DNA of 64,000 bases from Candidatus Flexicrinis proximus (GCA_016712885.1 JADJQF010000033.1:372001-436000), one strand, 5' to 3'. Positions 1 to 8,194 are shown, counted from the stretch's first letter. The notes: a model not told the origin generated them from the sequence alone. Made by a program: numbers and translations.

Positions 1-466
1 CGGCGATTTGCGTCAGCGCCAGTGTGCTGTCGAGCATGTTTGTCCGGTCGAGCATCGCCGCCACCGGGGTGGTCGCCAGCGCCAGCGCCGCCGTCATCCC
101 CGCCCAGAAGCCAAATCGCCGCCCGATCAGCGCGTGCAGCGCCGCGATCGACAGCATTCCTGCCGCCAGCTGCGGCAGCGCCAGGCTGATCCAGTTGAAG
201 CCGAATATCCACGCCGACGCCGCCTGCAGCATCAGCCCCAGCGGCGGTTTGTCCACGCTGATCGAGCCGCCCGGTTCGGCCGCCGCATACCAGAAATTGG
301 CCGGTGATTTCATCATCGAGAAGACCGTCGCCCCGTAGTAGGCGTGACCGATCCCGTTGTCCTGCAGCTCCAGCCCGCGCAGCACGCCCGCCGCCGCCAG
401 CACGCCGATCAGCGCCAGCGCCCGCCGCCATGTGAACGCCGGATCGCGCTGGAGCCATCCCCTCAC
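1..466 (-). CDS. GT39-type (PMT_2/ArnT-like) glycosyltransferase, N-terminal part, cut by window start
   Basis: Reading the minus strand from a GTG at 466 gives an open frame to the window edge. About 30 residues in, a hydrophobic segment is followed by a lumenal stretch with YYGATVFSM and SVDKPPLGLMLQ, and then by more hydrophobic segments. The DKPPLG block after a first membrane helix is typical of family 39 integral membrane glycosyltransferases, which move sugars from polyprenyl-phosphate donors to lipid or protein on the outer face of the membrane. The start codon overlaps the stop of the upstream thioesterase by 3 nt, so the two are translationally coupled. The C-terminal part lies outside the window. 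Confidence 0.8.
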   Translation of the reverse strand, partial: MRGWLQRDPAFTWRRALALIGVLAAAGVLRGLELQDNGIGHAYYGATVFSMMKSPANFWYAAAEPGGSISVDKPPLGLMLQAASAWIFGFNWISLALPQLAAGMLSIAALHALIGRRFGFWAGMTAALALATTPVAAMLDRTNMLDSTLALTQIA

Positions 467-960
467 GGGGCAATCACCCCGCAAACCGGCGCCGGCCACT
501 CCAGCGCATCGCTTTCCGCCACCAGCGTGTCGAGCCGGGCCGCTGTTGCTGCCGGCCACGGCGCCGTCTTCCGCACGCTCAGGTCCGCGTAGCTGTTCAC
601 GCACTCGAAGATCGCCGCCACCTGCCCGCGCGTAATGTTGACCATGAACATCAGGTAATGCATCCGCTTGGCCGTCCGCTTCAGCATCCGCAGATAGACC
701 GCCACCTCGTCGCCGATCAGCACTTCGTTCAGGTAGCTCAGATGGTGTTCGAGGTCGAATCCCCCGCCGTTCAGCGGCCCGAGGATGTCCGGCGTCAGCC
801 CGAGCATCTCGTACAGCGGGTAGCCGGCCTCGTCGAAGATCGCCATGTAATAGCGCACGTTCATGTGATTGTTCAGGTCGCGGTAATCCGCGGGCACGGT
901 TTCGCGCGCCATCAGGCGCAGCGCGGTAATTTGTTCGAGCGGAGCGAGTGTCGGTTTCAT
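463..960 (-). CDS. Hot-dog-fold acyl-CoA thioesterase (4HBT family)
   Basis: The 165-residue protein has the hot-dog signature near its N-terminus (YRDLNNHMNVRYYMAIFDEA, about residues 25-44), where the DxNxHMN motif places the catalytic loop at the start of the long helix. Length is usual for single-domain 4HBT thioesterases, which hydrolyse acyl-CoA to free acid and CoA. The acyl substrate cannot be read from sequence. It is the first gene of a pair with the GT39 enzyme and is divergent from tRNA-Val. Alternative: a thioesterase-like protein of unknown role. Confidence 0.8.
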   Translation of the reverse strand: MKPTLAPLEQITALRLMARETVPADYRDLNNHMNVRYYMAIFDEAGYPLYEMLGLTPDILGPLNGGGFDLEHHLSYLNEVLIGDEVAVYLRMLKRTAKRMHYLMFMVNITRGQVAAIFECVNSYADLSVRKTAPWPAATAARLDTLVAESDALEWPAPVCGVIAP

Positions 961-1015
961 GCGGCGTCAAGTCCCCGGAGTGTCCCTCAGCGCCGCCAGT
1001 ATAACATGTGTCAGC

Positions 1016-1045
1016 TTGACCCCGACGCCGCTTCACCCCTATAAT
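1016..1045 (+). promoter_or_regulatory. Promoter of tRNA-Val
   Basis: TTGACC at 1016-1021 and TATAAT at 1040-1045 are separated by 18 nt. The tRNA begins 11 nt after the -10 box, the usual distance for a tRNA promoter. Confidence 0.7.
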
Positions 1046-1056
1046 GCATGCTATAC

Positions 1057-1129
1057 GGGCGCATAACTCAATCGGCAGAGTGTCATCCTTACAAGATGAA
1101 AGTTACAGGTTCGAGTCCTGTTGTGCCCA
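1057..1129 (+). tRNA. tRNA-Val (anticodon TAC)
   Basis: The full cloverleaf is visible. The acceptor stem GGGCGCA (1057-1063) pairs with TGTGCCC (1122-1128). D stem ACTC/GAGT, anticodon stem TCATC/GATGA with loop CTTACAA (anticodon TAC at 1090-1092), and T arm ACAGG-TTCGAGT-CCTGT complete it. Discriminator A is 1129. No CCA is encoded, so it must be added after transcription. Confidence 0.95.
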
Positions 1130-1168
1130 CACCCTGAACATCCGGCTTTGTCCGGGTGTTTTTGTTTT
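1129..1168 (+). terminator. Rho-independent-type terminator after tRNA-Val
   Basis: ACACCC (1129-1134) pairs with GGGTGT (1154-1159) across a partly structured loop, and T-rich sequence follows directly. The stem starts on the tRNA discriminator base. Confidence 0.6.
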
Positions 1169-1207
1169 CCCGCCTCCCGTCGCCTGGGGGTAACCGCGCC
1201 GGAATCA

Positions 1208-1242
1208 AATTGTGAACAAAATCACAAATTGGTCCTAATATA
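1208..1242 (+). promoter_or_regulatory. CRP/FNR-type operator with overlapping promoter
   Basis: TTGTGA (1210-1215), 6 nt, TCACAA (1222-1227) is a perfect dyad and matches the TGTGA-N6-TCACA form bound by CRP-family regulators. A -10-like TAATAT follows at 1236-1241. It lies about 130 bp before the PPOX gene, the only gene in that direction. Confidence 0.5.
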
Positions 1243-1372
1243 GAGAGTAGGCGAGTCGGACCGGCTGTTTCGCTGCCTGCGAAAGCACCGGTGGAATCAC
1301 GCCTGGAATGCCGCTCCCGGCTCGTAATCCCCGTTCGGATCAACTGGAGACGACTACACGGAGTGACTGGCT

Positions 1373-1834
1373 ATGGCCGCCAATGCAATCCAGGGCTATC
1401 CGCAGATGCCCGCCCTCACACAGCAGGAACTGGAACACTTCCTCTGCAAGCCGCTCATTGCCCGCCTGGGAACCATCAATGAGGATGGCACCATCCATCT
1501 CGCACCCATCTTTTTCCGATACGAAAACGGCGAGTTCACCCTTGGGACACAGGTGGTCAGCCGCCGCGTCAGGAATATCATGCGGAACCCGAACGTCACC
1601 CTGCTCATCGATGATACAAATCCGCCTTATCAAGCGGTGATGGTCTATGGCCAGGCCACGCTGGAATACGATCAGGTCGTCCAAAAGCGGACGGCCATTT
1701 TTGAGAAATACGCCACGCCGGAGGAAGCCCGTGCGCGTGCGGAAGGCCTGTGCGATAAGTGGGACTCGGTGGTCATACGCATCCGGCCCGACCGCATCGT
1801 CTCATTCGACTACGCCAAGGCGTCGCTGCTCTGA
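1373..1834 (+). CDS. PPOX-fold (pyridoxamine-phosphate-oxidase-like) flavin/F420-binding protein
   Basis: The 153-residue protein has the split-barrel pattern of the PPOX superfamily: a start helix followed by LIARLGTINEDGTIHLAPIFF (about residues 28-48), then VVSRRVRNIMRNPNVTLLIDD. Members bind FMN, F420 or heme and many are F420H2-dependent reductases; the substrate is not predictable here. ATG is preceded by GGAG at a long but usable spacing. A CRP-type dyad sits upstream. A 34-bp relic of a second copy's 3' end lies at 3865-3898. Confidence 0.75.
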   Translation: MAANAIQGYPQMPALTQQELEHFLCKPLIARLGTINEDGTIHLAPIFFRYENGEFTLGTQVVSRRVRNIMRNPNVTLLIDDTNPPYQAVMVYGQATLEYDQVVQKRTAIFEKYATPEEARARAEGLCDKWDSVVIRIRPDRIVSFDYAKASLL

Positions 1835-1962
1835 TCGTGCCGCCTGTCTGGCCCTCGACCCCACGGGTGCGGACATTTATGCGCATCCGATCGCAATCGA
1901 GCCGCGAAAGAGGCAAGTAGCGTTTCCATTCCTGCTATAATGGTCAAGGAGATGCTAGCGGG

Positions 1963-2116
1963 TGTTATGCACTTTCGATGAGGGTTTCACCCCATACCCT
2001 GTGGGCGGCGTTTGCGCTCCTGTACCTCACGCCACAAAATCGCTGTGCGAGGTACAGGAGCGCAAGTTCCTCACAGAGGTATGGAGGCAGCGCCTCCACA
2101 CACTAAGTCCATAACA
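1963..2116 (+). repeat. Structured repeat element, complete copy with terminal inverted repeats
   Basis: The left end TGTTATGCACTT (1963-1974) is the inverse of the right end AAGTCCATAACA (2105-2116) with one mismatch. The interior has a 15-bp perfect stem (2014-2028 with 2049-2063) enclosing half of the module C palindrome. Module A's GGAGGC-AGC-GCCTCC hairpin follows. It fills most of the 437-bp gap before the SDR gene; nothing else was seen in that gap. Confidence 0.75.
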
Positions 2117-2271
2117 GTCTCTCGATTGTTGGACGAGACTTCTGAATGTCATTCCCGATAACCGTCGCCTCCACATTCAGTCTGAGGGGCGGACATTTCC
2201 TTACTGGCGCAGCATGTAGACCAGCACCTGTTCCTGTTGTCCCGACAGATTAGCTGGCTGAGGTTACAACG

Positions 2272-3753
2272 ATGAATAGCATTTCACCTTCCGAGTCTCA
2301 ATACGTCCTCATAACGGGTGTGACGGGCTATATCGGTGGAAGACTCGTTCCGCTTTTGCTGGAGGCAGGCTATCGGGTGCGGGTTATGGTGCGCGATCCT
2401 ATCCGCTTACAGGGACGCTCATGGATAGCGCAGGTTGACGTCGTGCAGGCCGACGTGCTGCAACCCGATACGTTGGATGCAGCACTCACGGGCATTGATG
2501 CTGCTTACTATCTCATTCACAGTCTGCGCGGCGGCGAGAATTTTCATGAGCGTGACATCCGGGCTGCGCGTAACTTCGGTGTCGCAGCGGAGCGTCAGGG
2601 GGTAAAGCGTATTATCTACCTGGGTGGTTTGGGTGATACGGCAACTGAGCTGTCACAGCATCTGCGGTCACGTCAACAAACCGGTGACGCACTGCGCGAG
2701 TGCGCCGTTCCAGTCACGGAATTTCGCGCCGGGGTTATTGTCGGCTCGGGCAGCTTGTCGTTCGAGATGATTCGTTATCTGACCGAGCGCGTCCCCATTA
2801 TGATCTGTCCGCGTTGGGTCTATACACGTATTCAGCCCATTGGTATTCGTGACACGCTGGATTATCTGGTCAGCGCTGTGAAGACCCCGGAGAGCGCGGG
2901 ACAAATCATTGAGATTGGTGGGGCAGAGATCATGACCTACCGCGATATGATGTTTGGCTATGCGCGCGCCCGTGGGCTGCGTCGCTTCATGATCCCGGTC
3001 CCGGTACTTACGCCGCATCTATCGTCGTACTGGGTCCACTGGGTGACACCCATCCCCAGCGATATTGCGCGTCCGCTGATCGAAGGACTGCGTAACGAAG
3101 TCATCGTGAGTGACCACACCGCCCGTGAACTCTTCCCGAACATTCAGCCGGGAACCTTTGCCGCAGCAGTCGGTCAGGCACTAGACAATCTAAAGGCCAG
3201 TGAAGTTGAAACGAGTTGGGCAGATGCACTGGTGAGCAGCCAACCTGATCAACCACCAGCCGTGTTGTCCACCCATGAAGGTATGTTCCTCGAACAGCGG
3301 CAGGAACTTGTTAAGGCAGCACCATCTGCCGTGTTTCAAGCTTTTACCAGCCTCGGCGGTGATAATGGTTGGCTGTATTTCAATTGGGCATGGTATCTAC
3401 GAGGGCTGTTGGATCGTCTGGTCGGTGGAGTTGGACTGCGCCGTGGGCGGCGGCACCCTACAGAAGTGCGTGTCGGTGATGCGCTCGATTTCTGGCGTGT
3501 CGAAGCGGTGGAGCCTGACAGGTTGCTGCGGTTGCGGGCGGAGATGAAAGTGCCGGGACTAGCGTGGCTGCAGTTTAAGGCAGAACCCCTCGAAGACGGC
3601 AGTACACAGCTCATCCAGACCGCATTCTTTGCGCCTAAAGGACTGTTCGGTCTGTTGTATTGGTATGGACTGTACCCACTTCACAGCGTGATCTTCTCCG
3701 GCATGATCCGCAAGCTGGCTCAACGTGCAATGGAACTGACAAAACGTGAGTGA
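2272..3753 (+). CDS. NAD(P)-binding SDR-type oxidoreductase with C-terminal DUF2867 (SRPBCC-like) domain
   Basis: The 493-residue protein starts with a Rossmann nucleotide-binding motif (LITGVTGYIGGRLVPLL, residues about 13-29) of the atypical SDR/NmrA type. The C-terminal ~150 residues (from about 340) match the DUF2867 layout with FNWAWYLRGLLDRLVGG and VGDALDFWRVEAVEP. This two-domain order is common in proteins annotated as NAD-dependent epimerase/dehydratase or YbjT-like; substrate unknown. Codon use looks less GC-biased at third positions than its neighbours, which hints at a recent arrival. Its stop codon overlaps the left end of a repeat element. Confidence 0.8.
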   Translation: MNSISPSESQYVLITGVTGYIGGRLVPLLLEAGYRVRVMVRDPIRLQGRSWIAQVDVVQADVLQPDTLDAALTGIDAAYYLIHSLRGGENFHERDIRAARNFGVAAERQGVKRIIYLGGLGDTATELSQHLRSRQQTGDALRECAVPVTEFRAGVIVGSGSLSFEMIRYLTERVPIMICPRWVYTRIQPIGIRDTLDYLVSAVKTPESAGQIIEIGGAEIMTYRDMMFGYARARGLRRFMIPVPVLTPHLSSYWVHWVTPIPSDIARPLIEGLRNEVIVSDHTARELFPNIQPGTFAAAVGQALDNLKASEVETSWADALVSSQPDQPPAVLSTHEGMFLEQRQELVKAAPSAVFQAFTSLGGDNGWLYFNWAWYLRGLLDRLVGGVGLRRGRRHPTEVRVGDALDFWRVEAVEPDRLLRLRAEMKVPGLAWLQFKAEPLEDGSTQLIQTAFFAPKGLFGLLYWYGLYPLHSVIFSGMIRKLAQRAMELTKRE

Positions 3754-3860
3754 TGGATATGGGTTTTGCAGAGGCTCCGCAGGCGGAGCCAACTGCAAGT
3801 GAAGGGTGCAGGGATGCAAATTCCTGCTGGGGCTTGGGGTGAAACCCCAAATTATCCATC
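3752..3860 (-). repeat. Structured repeat element, short copy overlapping the SDR stop codon
   Basis: GATGGATA (3752-3759) and TATCCATC (3853-3860) are perfect 8-bp terminal inverted repeats. Inside are the short hairpin GGCTCCGC-AG-GCGGAGCC and a module B hairpin. Two bases of the SDR stop codon TGA (3751-3753) belong to the left end. Confidence 0.65.
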
Positions 3861-3864
3861 TCTT

Positions 3865-3898
3865 CTCGTTCGACTACGCTAAAGCGTCGCTGCTCTGA
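3865..3898 (+). pseudogene. 3'-end remnant of a second PPOX gene
   Basis: These 34 bases match the last 34 of the PPOX gene (1801-1834) except at three positions. All three are third-codon positions and silent, so both encode SFDYAKASLL followed by TGA. No upstream part remains; a repeat element ends 4 bp before it. Confidence 0.65.
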
Positions 3899-3935
3899 GC
3901 GGGGGGGAATCCCCTGGCCTACGCGCATAACACGC

Positions 3936-4370
3936 TCAGACGGCTGCGCCCTTTGCCGCCTGTAATGTATTCTGGACAAACGATGCTGCGCCCGCGTCAG
4001 GGCGGCTGCGATGGACGGCGTGCTGACCGGCAATCCTCGCGCCCCGCGCCGTCAGCAGCGCACCCAGCGCCCGCAGGCTCCCGCGTGGATTGAACGCATA
4101 CGTGCAGAACATACCCACCGGCTTGCCCTCCAGCGACGGCAGCGCCGGCACCCATAGGTCCGCGCCTGCCGGCCTGACCCCGAACAGGATCAGCCCATGT
4201 ACCCACGTCCCCACGAACAGTGCATCGGCGCTCTCCACGTCGGTCTTGCGTACCTCGATCACCGATTTGATGCTGACCGCATGCTTCAGGTCGCGCGCGG
4301 CCTGTGCGACCGCTTCCGCTGCCGCGCGGGTGTGTCCGTTGCGGCTGTTATATAACACCAGTACGTTCAT
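3936..4370 (-). CDS. Flavodoxin-family protein
   Basis: The 144-residue protein opens with MNVLVLYNSRNGHTRAAAEAVA, the FMN phosphate-binding loop of flavodoxins, and has the second loop GTWVHGLILFG at about residue 54. It probably transfers electrons or reduces a quinone using FMN; partner unknown. ATG at 4370 has AAGGA upstream; an in-frame GTG sits directly before it at 4373. It converges with the SDR gene. The sequence after residue 100 is less typical, so the fold's last part is less sure. Confidence 0.75.
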   Translation of the reverse strand: MNVLVLYNSRNGHTRAAAEAVAQAARDLKHAVSIKSVIEVRKTDVESADALFVGTWVHGLILFGVRPAGADLWVPALPSLEGKPVGMFCTYAFNPRGSLRALGALLTARGARIAGQHAVHRSRPDAGAASFVQNTLQAAKGAAV

Positions 4371-4373
4371 CAC

Positions 4374-4685
4374 CCATTTCCTTGTCCACTGCGTTTATTG
4401 CGCTGGAGTGCGGTTCGCGCCGTGCGCGTCAAAATGTGGGCGATCTGTGGAGGAGGAGAATAGAACGGGTCGAATCGCCCTTTGTTGATTCTGGGTCTTT
4501 CTCTGGTCGCCGCAAAGTGAAGAACATCACCCGTCCTCCTGCCGCTCGTCACGCTTGTCGCGCTCCAGCGCCGGACGATATGACATGTATCCTGATTGAC
4601 AGGTGAGGGATAGCACTATTTTCAGCCCTGACTCAGGCGTACGGTTTTAGATGGTGAAAGAATTGCAGGTGAAGTGAGGTACAAG
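4374..4685. other. Intergenic region between divergent flavodoxin and CoA-binding genes
   Basis: About 310 bp with no supported gene. A TTGACA at 4596-4601 with TATTTT 15 nt later could be a weak plus-strand promoter. No repeat element was recognised here. Confidence 0.35.
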
Positions 4686-5162
4686 ATGGCTGTTGCAGCC
4701 ATGCCATACCAGGAGAGTGTAGACGACTTTTTAGCCCAGAAACGGATCGCCGTGTGTGGGCTGTCGCGTTCGAAGGACAGCGGCGCCGGCGCCATTTACC
4801 TGAAGCTGCGTAGCCACGGCTATCAGACCTTCGCCATCCATCCAACTGCCGAATCTCTGCACGGCGACCCGTGCTATGCCAATCTCGCCGCCATCCCGGG
4901 CGGCGTCGATGCAGTGTTCATCATGAACAGCCCCGACATCACCGAGCACGTCGCCGATGAGGCGCTGAAGCTAGGGATCAAGCGCATCTGGATGCACAAC
5001 AATGCCATGATGCCTTCCAGCGTTTCCGACGCAGCCGCGGATCGCTGCCGCGCCGCCAACATCAATGTCATCACCGCCGGCTGCCCGATGATGTTCCTGG
5101 AGCCGGATGTTTTCCACAGCTGCATGCGCTGGCTGATGCGCGTGCGGGGACGCCTGAACTAG
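4686..5162 (+). CDS. CoA-binding domain protein (YccU-like)
   Basis: The 158-residue protein has a single Rossmann-type CoA-binding domain: RIAVCGLSRSKDSGAGAIYLKLRSHGY (about 17-43), HPTAESLHGDPCYANLAAIP, and VDAVFIMNSPDITEHVADEALKLGIKRIWMHNNAM, the pattern of the succinyl-CoA-synthetase-like CoA_binding_2 family. Function in cells is not established for this family. ATG at 4686 is preferred over the GTG at 4674 because GAGG lies 8 nt before it. Confidence 0.8.
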   Translation: MAVAAMPYQESVDDFLAQKRIAVCGLSRSKDSGAGAIYLKLRSHGYQTFAIHPTAESLHGDPCYANLAAIPGGVDAVFIMNSPDITEHVADEALKLGIKRIWMHNNAMMPSSVSDAAADRCRAANINVITAGCPMMFLEPDVFHSCMRWLMRVRGRLN

Positions 5163-5220
5163 TAACGCATGCGCCTGGTCGGGTAGGACGCCGTTTGAGA
5201 CGCCCAATGCAATTGGGTGC

Positions 5221-5390
5221 CCTGCCCAACCCCAACAGGAATCTGCTCTCCTGCACCTCTTGGTACGCGTTTTCAGCGCGTCCACGCGCTGAAAATGCAG
5301 GTCGGGGAGTCCAGTGGGCGTAAGTCCTCTGGTGGAGGTGTGGAGGCAAAGCCTCTGCGCCCTTCTCAAACAGCCGCTAAGCAGGCGCAG
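5221..5390 (+). repeat. Structured repeat element, variant copy
   Basis: Order is module B, module C, module A. The central stem GCGTTTTCAGCGCG (5267-5280) pairs with 5285-5298 through one G-T pair and a TCCA loop. The A part is diverged. It accounts for most of the 336-bp gap before the GNAT gene. Confidence 0.65.
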
Positions 5391-5498
5391 GGTACCAGCG
5401 CGCCCCATAAGCCCATCTCTCGATTACCCCAATCCCTGACGTTTCGGACGTCACGCGCTCAGGCTATTGTTTGCAGCGTCGAGCGTTGAAATGTAGGG

Positions 5499-6626
5499 GT
5501 GACGGACATGCTGGTTGAATTGGCGGCCGCGGAGTATGACAGCGTACAGGCGTTATTTGCCTCGGTTCAGCGGCATCAGATGTTCTGCGCTGGCGTCCTC
5601 AGCCGCCTGTATCCGGGCCGGGTGTTCGTCGATAACCGCGAGAATCCGCGCTCCGGCCTGGTCGCCAAGGATGGCATGTGGTGGTTCCTCGCCGGTGACC
5701 CGCACAACGCGGCCTTCAATGCGGCCTTCAATACCGCCCTTTACGACCGCACCATCACCGGCCCGAAAGGTTGGGGCGGGATGCTCGTCTGCGACTCCGC
5801 CGCCTGGGATTCGGCCGTTCCGGCGCTCTATGCGCCGCGGACCCCGATCAGAACCCATCGGCTGCATTACATCTGCGACTCGCTTACCTTCGATCCGCTT
5901 GCCTTCGTGCCGGACGGCTTCCAGATACGCCTGATCGACCCGTCGCTGGCCGATTCCGGCGTCGAGATCGACGGGTCGGCTGCCAAAATCCTCCAGTTGC
6001 GCCAGGACAGCCCTGACCCGGACCTGAGAGCGGTTGGCGTGGTCGCCCTCCACGGTGGCCGGATCGTCGCGCATGCCGTGATTGATACCATCGTCCAGGG
6101 CGGCGGTGACATCGGCATCTACACCGACGGCGCCTTCCGGCGGCGCGGCCTCGCCCTGGCCACCTCGGCGGCGCTCATCGCCTACGCGCTCTCGCACGGC
6201 CTGCACACCGTCCACTGGGATGTCGAGTCGTTTAACGCCGGCTCGATCAGGACTGCCGAGCGCCTCGGCTTGCGCCTGATCTCGCAGCATGACATGCTGA
6301 ATTTCGTGCTCGACCCGGTCATCCACGAGGTCAACCGCGCCTGGTCGTCTTTCGATGCGGGACATTATGAGCAGGCGCTGGCGGTCTGCCGCGAACACAT
6401 CGGGGCAGGGGACCCTCCGGCGCACCCGCACTTTCATTACGTCATGGCCCGCTGTCTGGCCGATACCGGCCGGGTGGATGAGGCGATCGAGGCGCTGTCT
6501 CAGGCCGCGCAGGCCGGCTGGGATTCTCCCGGCGAAGCGCTGAACGACTTCCCGGCGCTGGCGGAGAACCCGCTCTGGGACGGAATCGTGGCGCAAATGG
6601 AGACCAACACCCAGCCGTCCGCCTGA
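5499..6626 (+). CDS. GNAT acetyltransferase with C-terminal TPR-like tail
   Basis: The 375-residue protein has a GNAT core in the middle: DIGIYTDGAFRRRGLALATSAALIAYALSHGL (about 201-232) is the acetyl-CoA pyrophosphate loop and helix, followed by VHWDVESFNAGSIRTAERLGL. The last ~80 residues form helix pairs like a TPR (SSFDAGHYEQALAVCREHI, MARCLADTGRVDEAIEAL). Substrate unknown. GTG at 5499 is used; ATG at 5508 is an alternative with the same frame. Confidence 0.75.
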   Translation: MTDMLVELAAAEYDSVQALFASVQRHQMFCAGVLSRLYPGRVFVDNRENPRSGLVAKDGMWWFLAGDPHNAAFNAAFNTALYDRTITGPKGWGGMLVCDSAAWDSAVPALYAPRTPIRTHRLHYICDSLTFDPLAFVPDGFQIRLIDPSLADSGVEIDGSAAKILQLRQDSPDPDLRAVGVVALHGGRIVAHAVIDTIVQGGGDIGIYTDGAFRRRGLALATSAALIAYALSHGLHTVHWDVESFNAGSIRTAERLGLRLISQHDMLNFVLDPVIHEVNRAWSSFDAGHYEQALAVCREHIGAGDPPAHPHFHYVMARCLADTGRVDEAIEALSQAAQAGWDSPGEALNDFPALAENPLWDGIVAQMETNTQPSA

Positions 6627-6633
6627 CCGCCCT

Positions 6634-7881
6634 CTACGCGGACGCGACGCTGCGGAAGCGCCGCATCACCAGACCGGTCAGCGCCACCGCGCACAGACCG
6701 TACACGCTCAGCGCATAGGGCGTTCCGATCGCTTCGGCCAGCGTCCCCAGTGCCAGCGCGCCGAACGGCGACAAGCCGAACACCGTCAGCATATACAGGC
6801 TGATCACCCGCCCGCGGAAATTGTTCGGCAGACTGAGCTGGATGCCGGTGTTCAGGTTGACCAGCACGCTCACCATGAACAGCCCGGACAGCGCCGCGCA
6901 GGCCACCGTGACCAGCACGTTGCTCTGGTATCCGATCACCGCCATCACCACGCCGCCCAGCACCAGCGCCCGCGAAATGATCACCGGCCGCGAATAACGC
7001 GCCGCCAGCCACGCCACCACCAGTCCCGCCACCACCGAGCCGGCTCCCTGCGCCGCGCTCAACAGCGCGTACCCCTCGCGTGATGAGTGGATCGTCACCT
7101 CCGCGATCGCCGGCAGCATCTGCAAAATCGGCAGCAGGAAAAAACCGGCGATCGACGCCAGCATCAGCAGCCGCAGCACCGGCGCGTTCGACCGCACATA
7201 CGCGAACCCCTCGCGCAGTTGTTTCATTTGATTGGGTCGGGTCTTCGGCAGGGGCAGGGCGTACGGCACGCCCATCACCAGCAGGCATACGATCACCACC
7301 AGGAAACTCAGCCCGTTGATCGCAAAACACCACACCATCCCGAACTGGACCAGCACCAGTCCCGCCGCCATCGGCCCCAGCACCCGCGTCGAGCTGTTCA
7401 TGATCGAGTTCAGCGCCAGCGCGCTCGGCAGGTCGTCCCTGCCGACCATCTCCACCATGAACGTTTGCCGCGAAGGCGCGTCGATTGCCGTCGTCATCCC
7501 CAGCACGAACGCCAGCGCGATCACATGCCAGACCTGTACTGTCCCGCTCACCGTCAGCAGCGTCAGCACCAGCGCCAGCATCATCTGCACCACGTTCGTG
7601 CCGACCAGCAGCCGCTTCCGCGACGCCGACTCGACTACCACCCCCGCCAGCGGGGACATCAACAGCACCGGCAGCCCCGCCATCAGCGCCACCACTCCCA
7701 GCGCCGCCTCCGATCCCGTCAGGCTGAACACCAGGTAGCCCTGCGCGATGTTCTGCATCCATGTCCCGGACTGCGAAACCAGCTGCCCGAAGAAATACAG
7801 CCGGAAATTCGCGCTGCGCAGCGCGGAGAACGTCCCCTGCCGCTGTTTCCGTTGCTCTACCGCGACCGCGGTGTCCTGCAT
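6634..7881 (-). CDS. MFS transporter, EntS-like (MFS_3) exporter
   Basis: The 415-residue protein has about 12 hydrophobic helices and the MFS_3 landmarks FFGQLVSQSGTWMQNIAQGYLVFSLTGS (start) and PLAGVVVESASRKRLLVGTN (loop 2-3). Family members export siderophores or drugs by proton antiport. ATG at 7881 has GAGG 6 nt upstream and the expected cytoplasmic start, so it is chosen over an in-frame site at 7905. It converges with the GNAT gene with 7 bp between the stops. Confidence 0.85.
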   Translation of the reverse strand: MQDTAVAVEQRKQRQGTFSALRSANFRLYFFGQLVSQSGTWMQNIAQGYLVFSLTGSEAALGVVALMAGLPVLLMSPLAGVVVESASRKRLLVGTNVVQMMLALVLTLLTVSGTVQVWHVIALAFVLGMTTAIDAPSRQTFMVEMVGRDDLPSALALNSIMNSSTRVLGPMAAGLVLVQFGMVWCFAINGLSFLVVIVCLLVMGVPYALPLPKTRPNQMKQLREGFAYVRSNAPVLRLLMLASIAGFFLLPILQMLPAIAEVTIHSSREGYALLSAAQGAGSVVAGLVVAWLAARYSRPVIISRALVLGGVVMAVIGYQSNVLVTVACAALSGLFMVSVLVNLNTGIQLSLPNNFRGRVISLYMLTVFGLSPFGALALGTLAEAIGTPYALSVYGLCAVALTGLVMRRFRSVASA

Positions 7882-7973
7882 GATAACCTCGCCAACGACC
7901 TGCACTGATTATGATCGCGGCGGGGCAGGGAATGGACTGGCATGGTACGCCACCTGCGAATTGCTGTAACCTG

Positions 7974-7983
7974 ATAACGTTAT
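7974..7983. promoter_or_regulatory. Palindrome ATAACGTTAT in AT-rich upstream region
   Basis: A perfect 10-bp palindrome in the AT-rich 300-bp stretch between the MFS gene and the ABC operon. It could be an operator for either gene; no regulator is assigned. Confidence 0.3.
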
Positions 7984-8143
7984 TGAAAATGAAATCAATT
8001 GAAAAATAACCAATGTCTAAAAATCATGGGGATCGTCCATCAACTTGTGGCCTGTTTCTGTCCCGCGTTATTGGATTATTGTTGGGTTTAGGTTGGACAA
8101 CTAATCAAGCATAAATTTGGTTAACGTCGCCAACGGCATAACA

Positions 8144-8172
8144 TTGATAAAGTCATTCCCCTATGCTATCCT
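8144..8172 (+). promoter_or_regulatory. Promoter of the peptide/oligosaccharide ABC operon
   Basis: TTGATA (8144-8149), a 17-nt spacer and TATCCT (8167-8172). This gives a 5' leader of about 85 nt before the binding-protein gene. Confidence 0.6.
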
Positions 8173-8176
8173 CAAG

Positions 8177-8194
8177 CCGTTAACATCCGTTAAC
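8177..8194 (+). promoter_or_regulatory. Tandem CCGTTAAC operator candidate at the transcription start
   Basis: CCGTTAAC occurs at 8177 and again at 8187, exactly 10 bp apart, so both face the same side of the helix. A related GGTTAACG lies at 8119-8126, upstream of the -35 box. The pair covers the expected start point. Confidence 0.45.

Noticed and set aside
1963..2116. Repeat modules as coding sequence (translated RVTTLSRRRGGSAST)
   Set aside because: The phrase appears in many open frames only because they cross module A; changes follow hairpin pairing, not codon sense.
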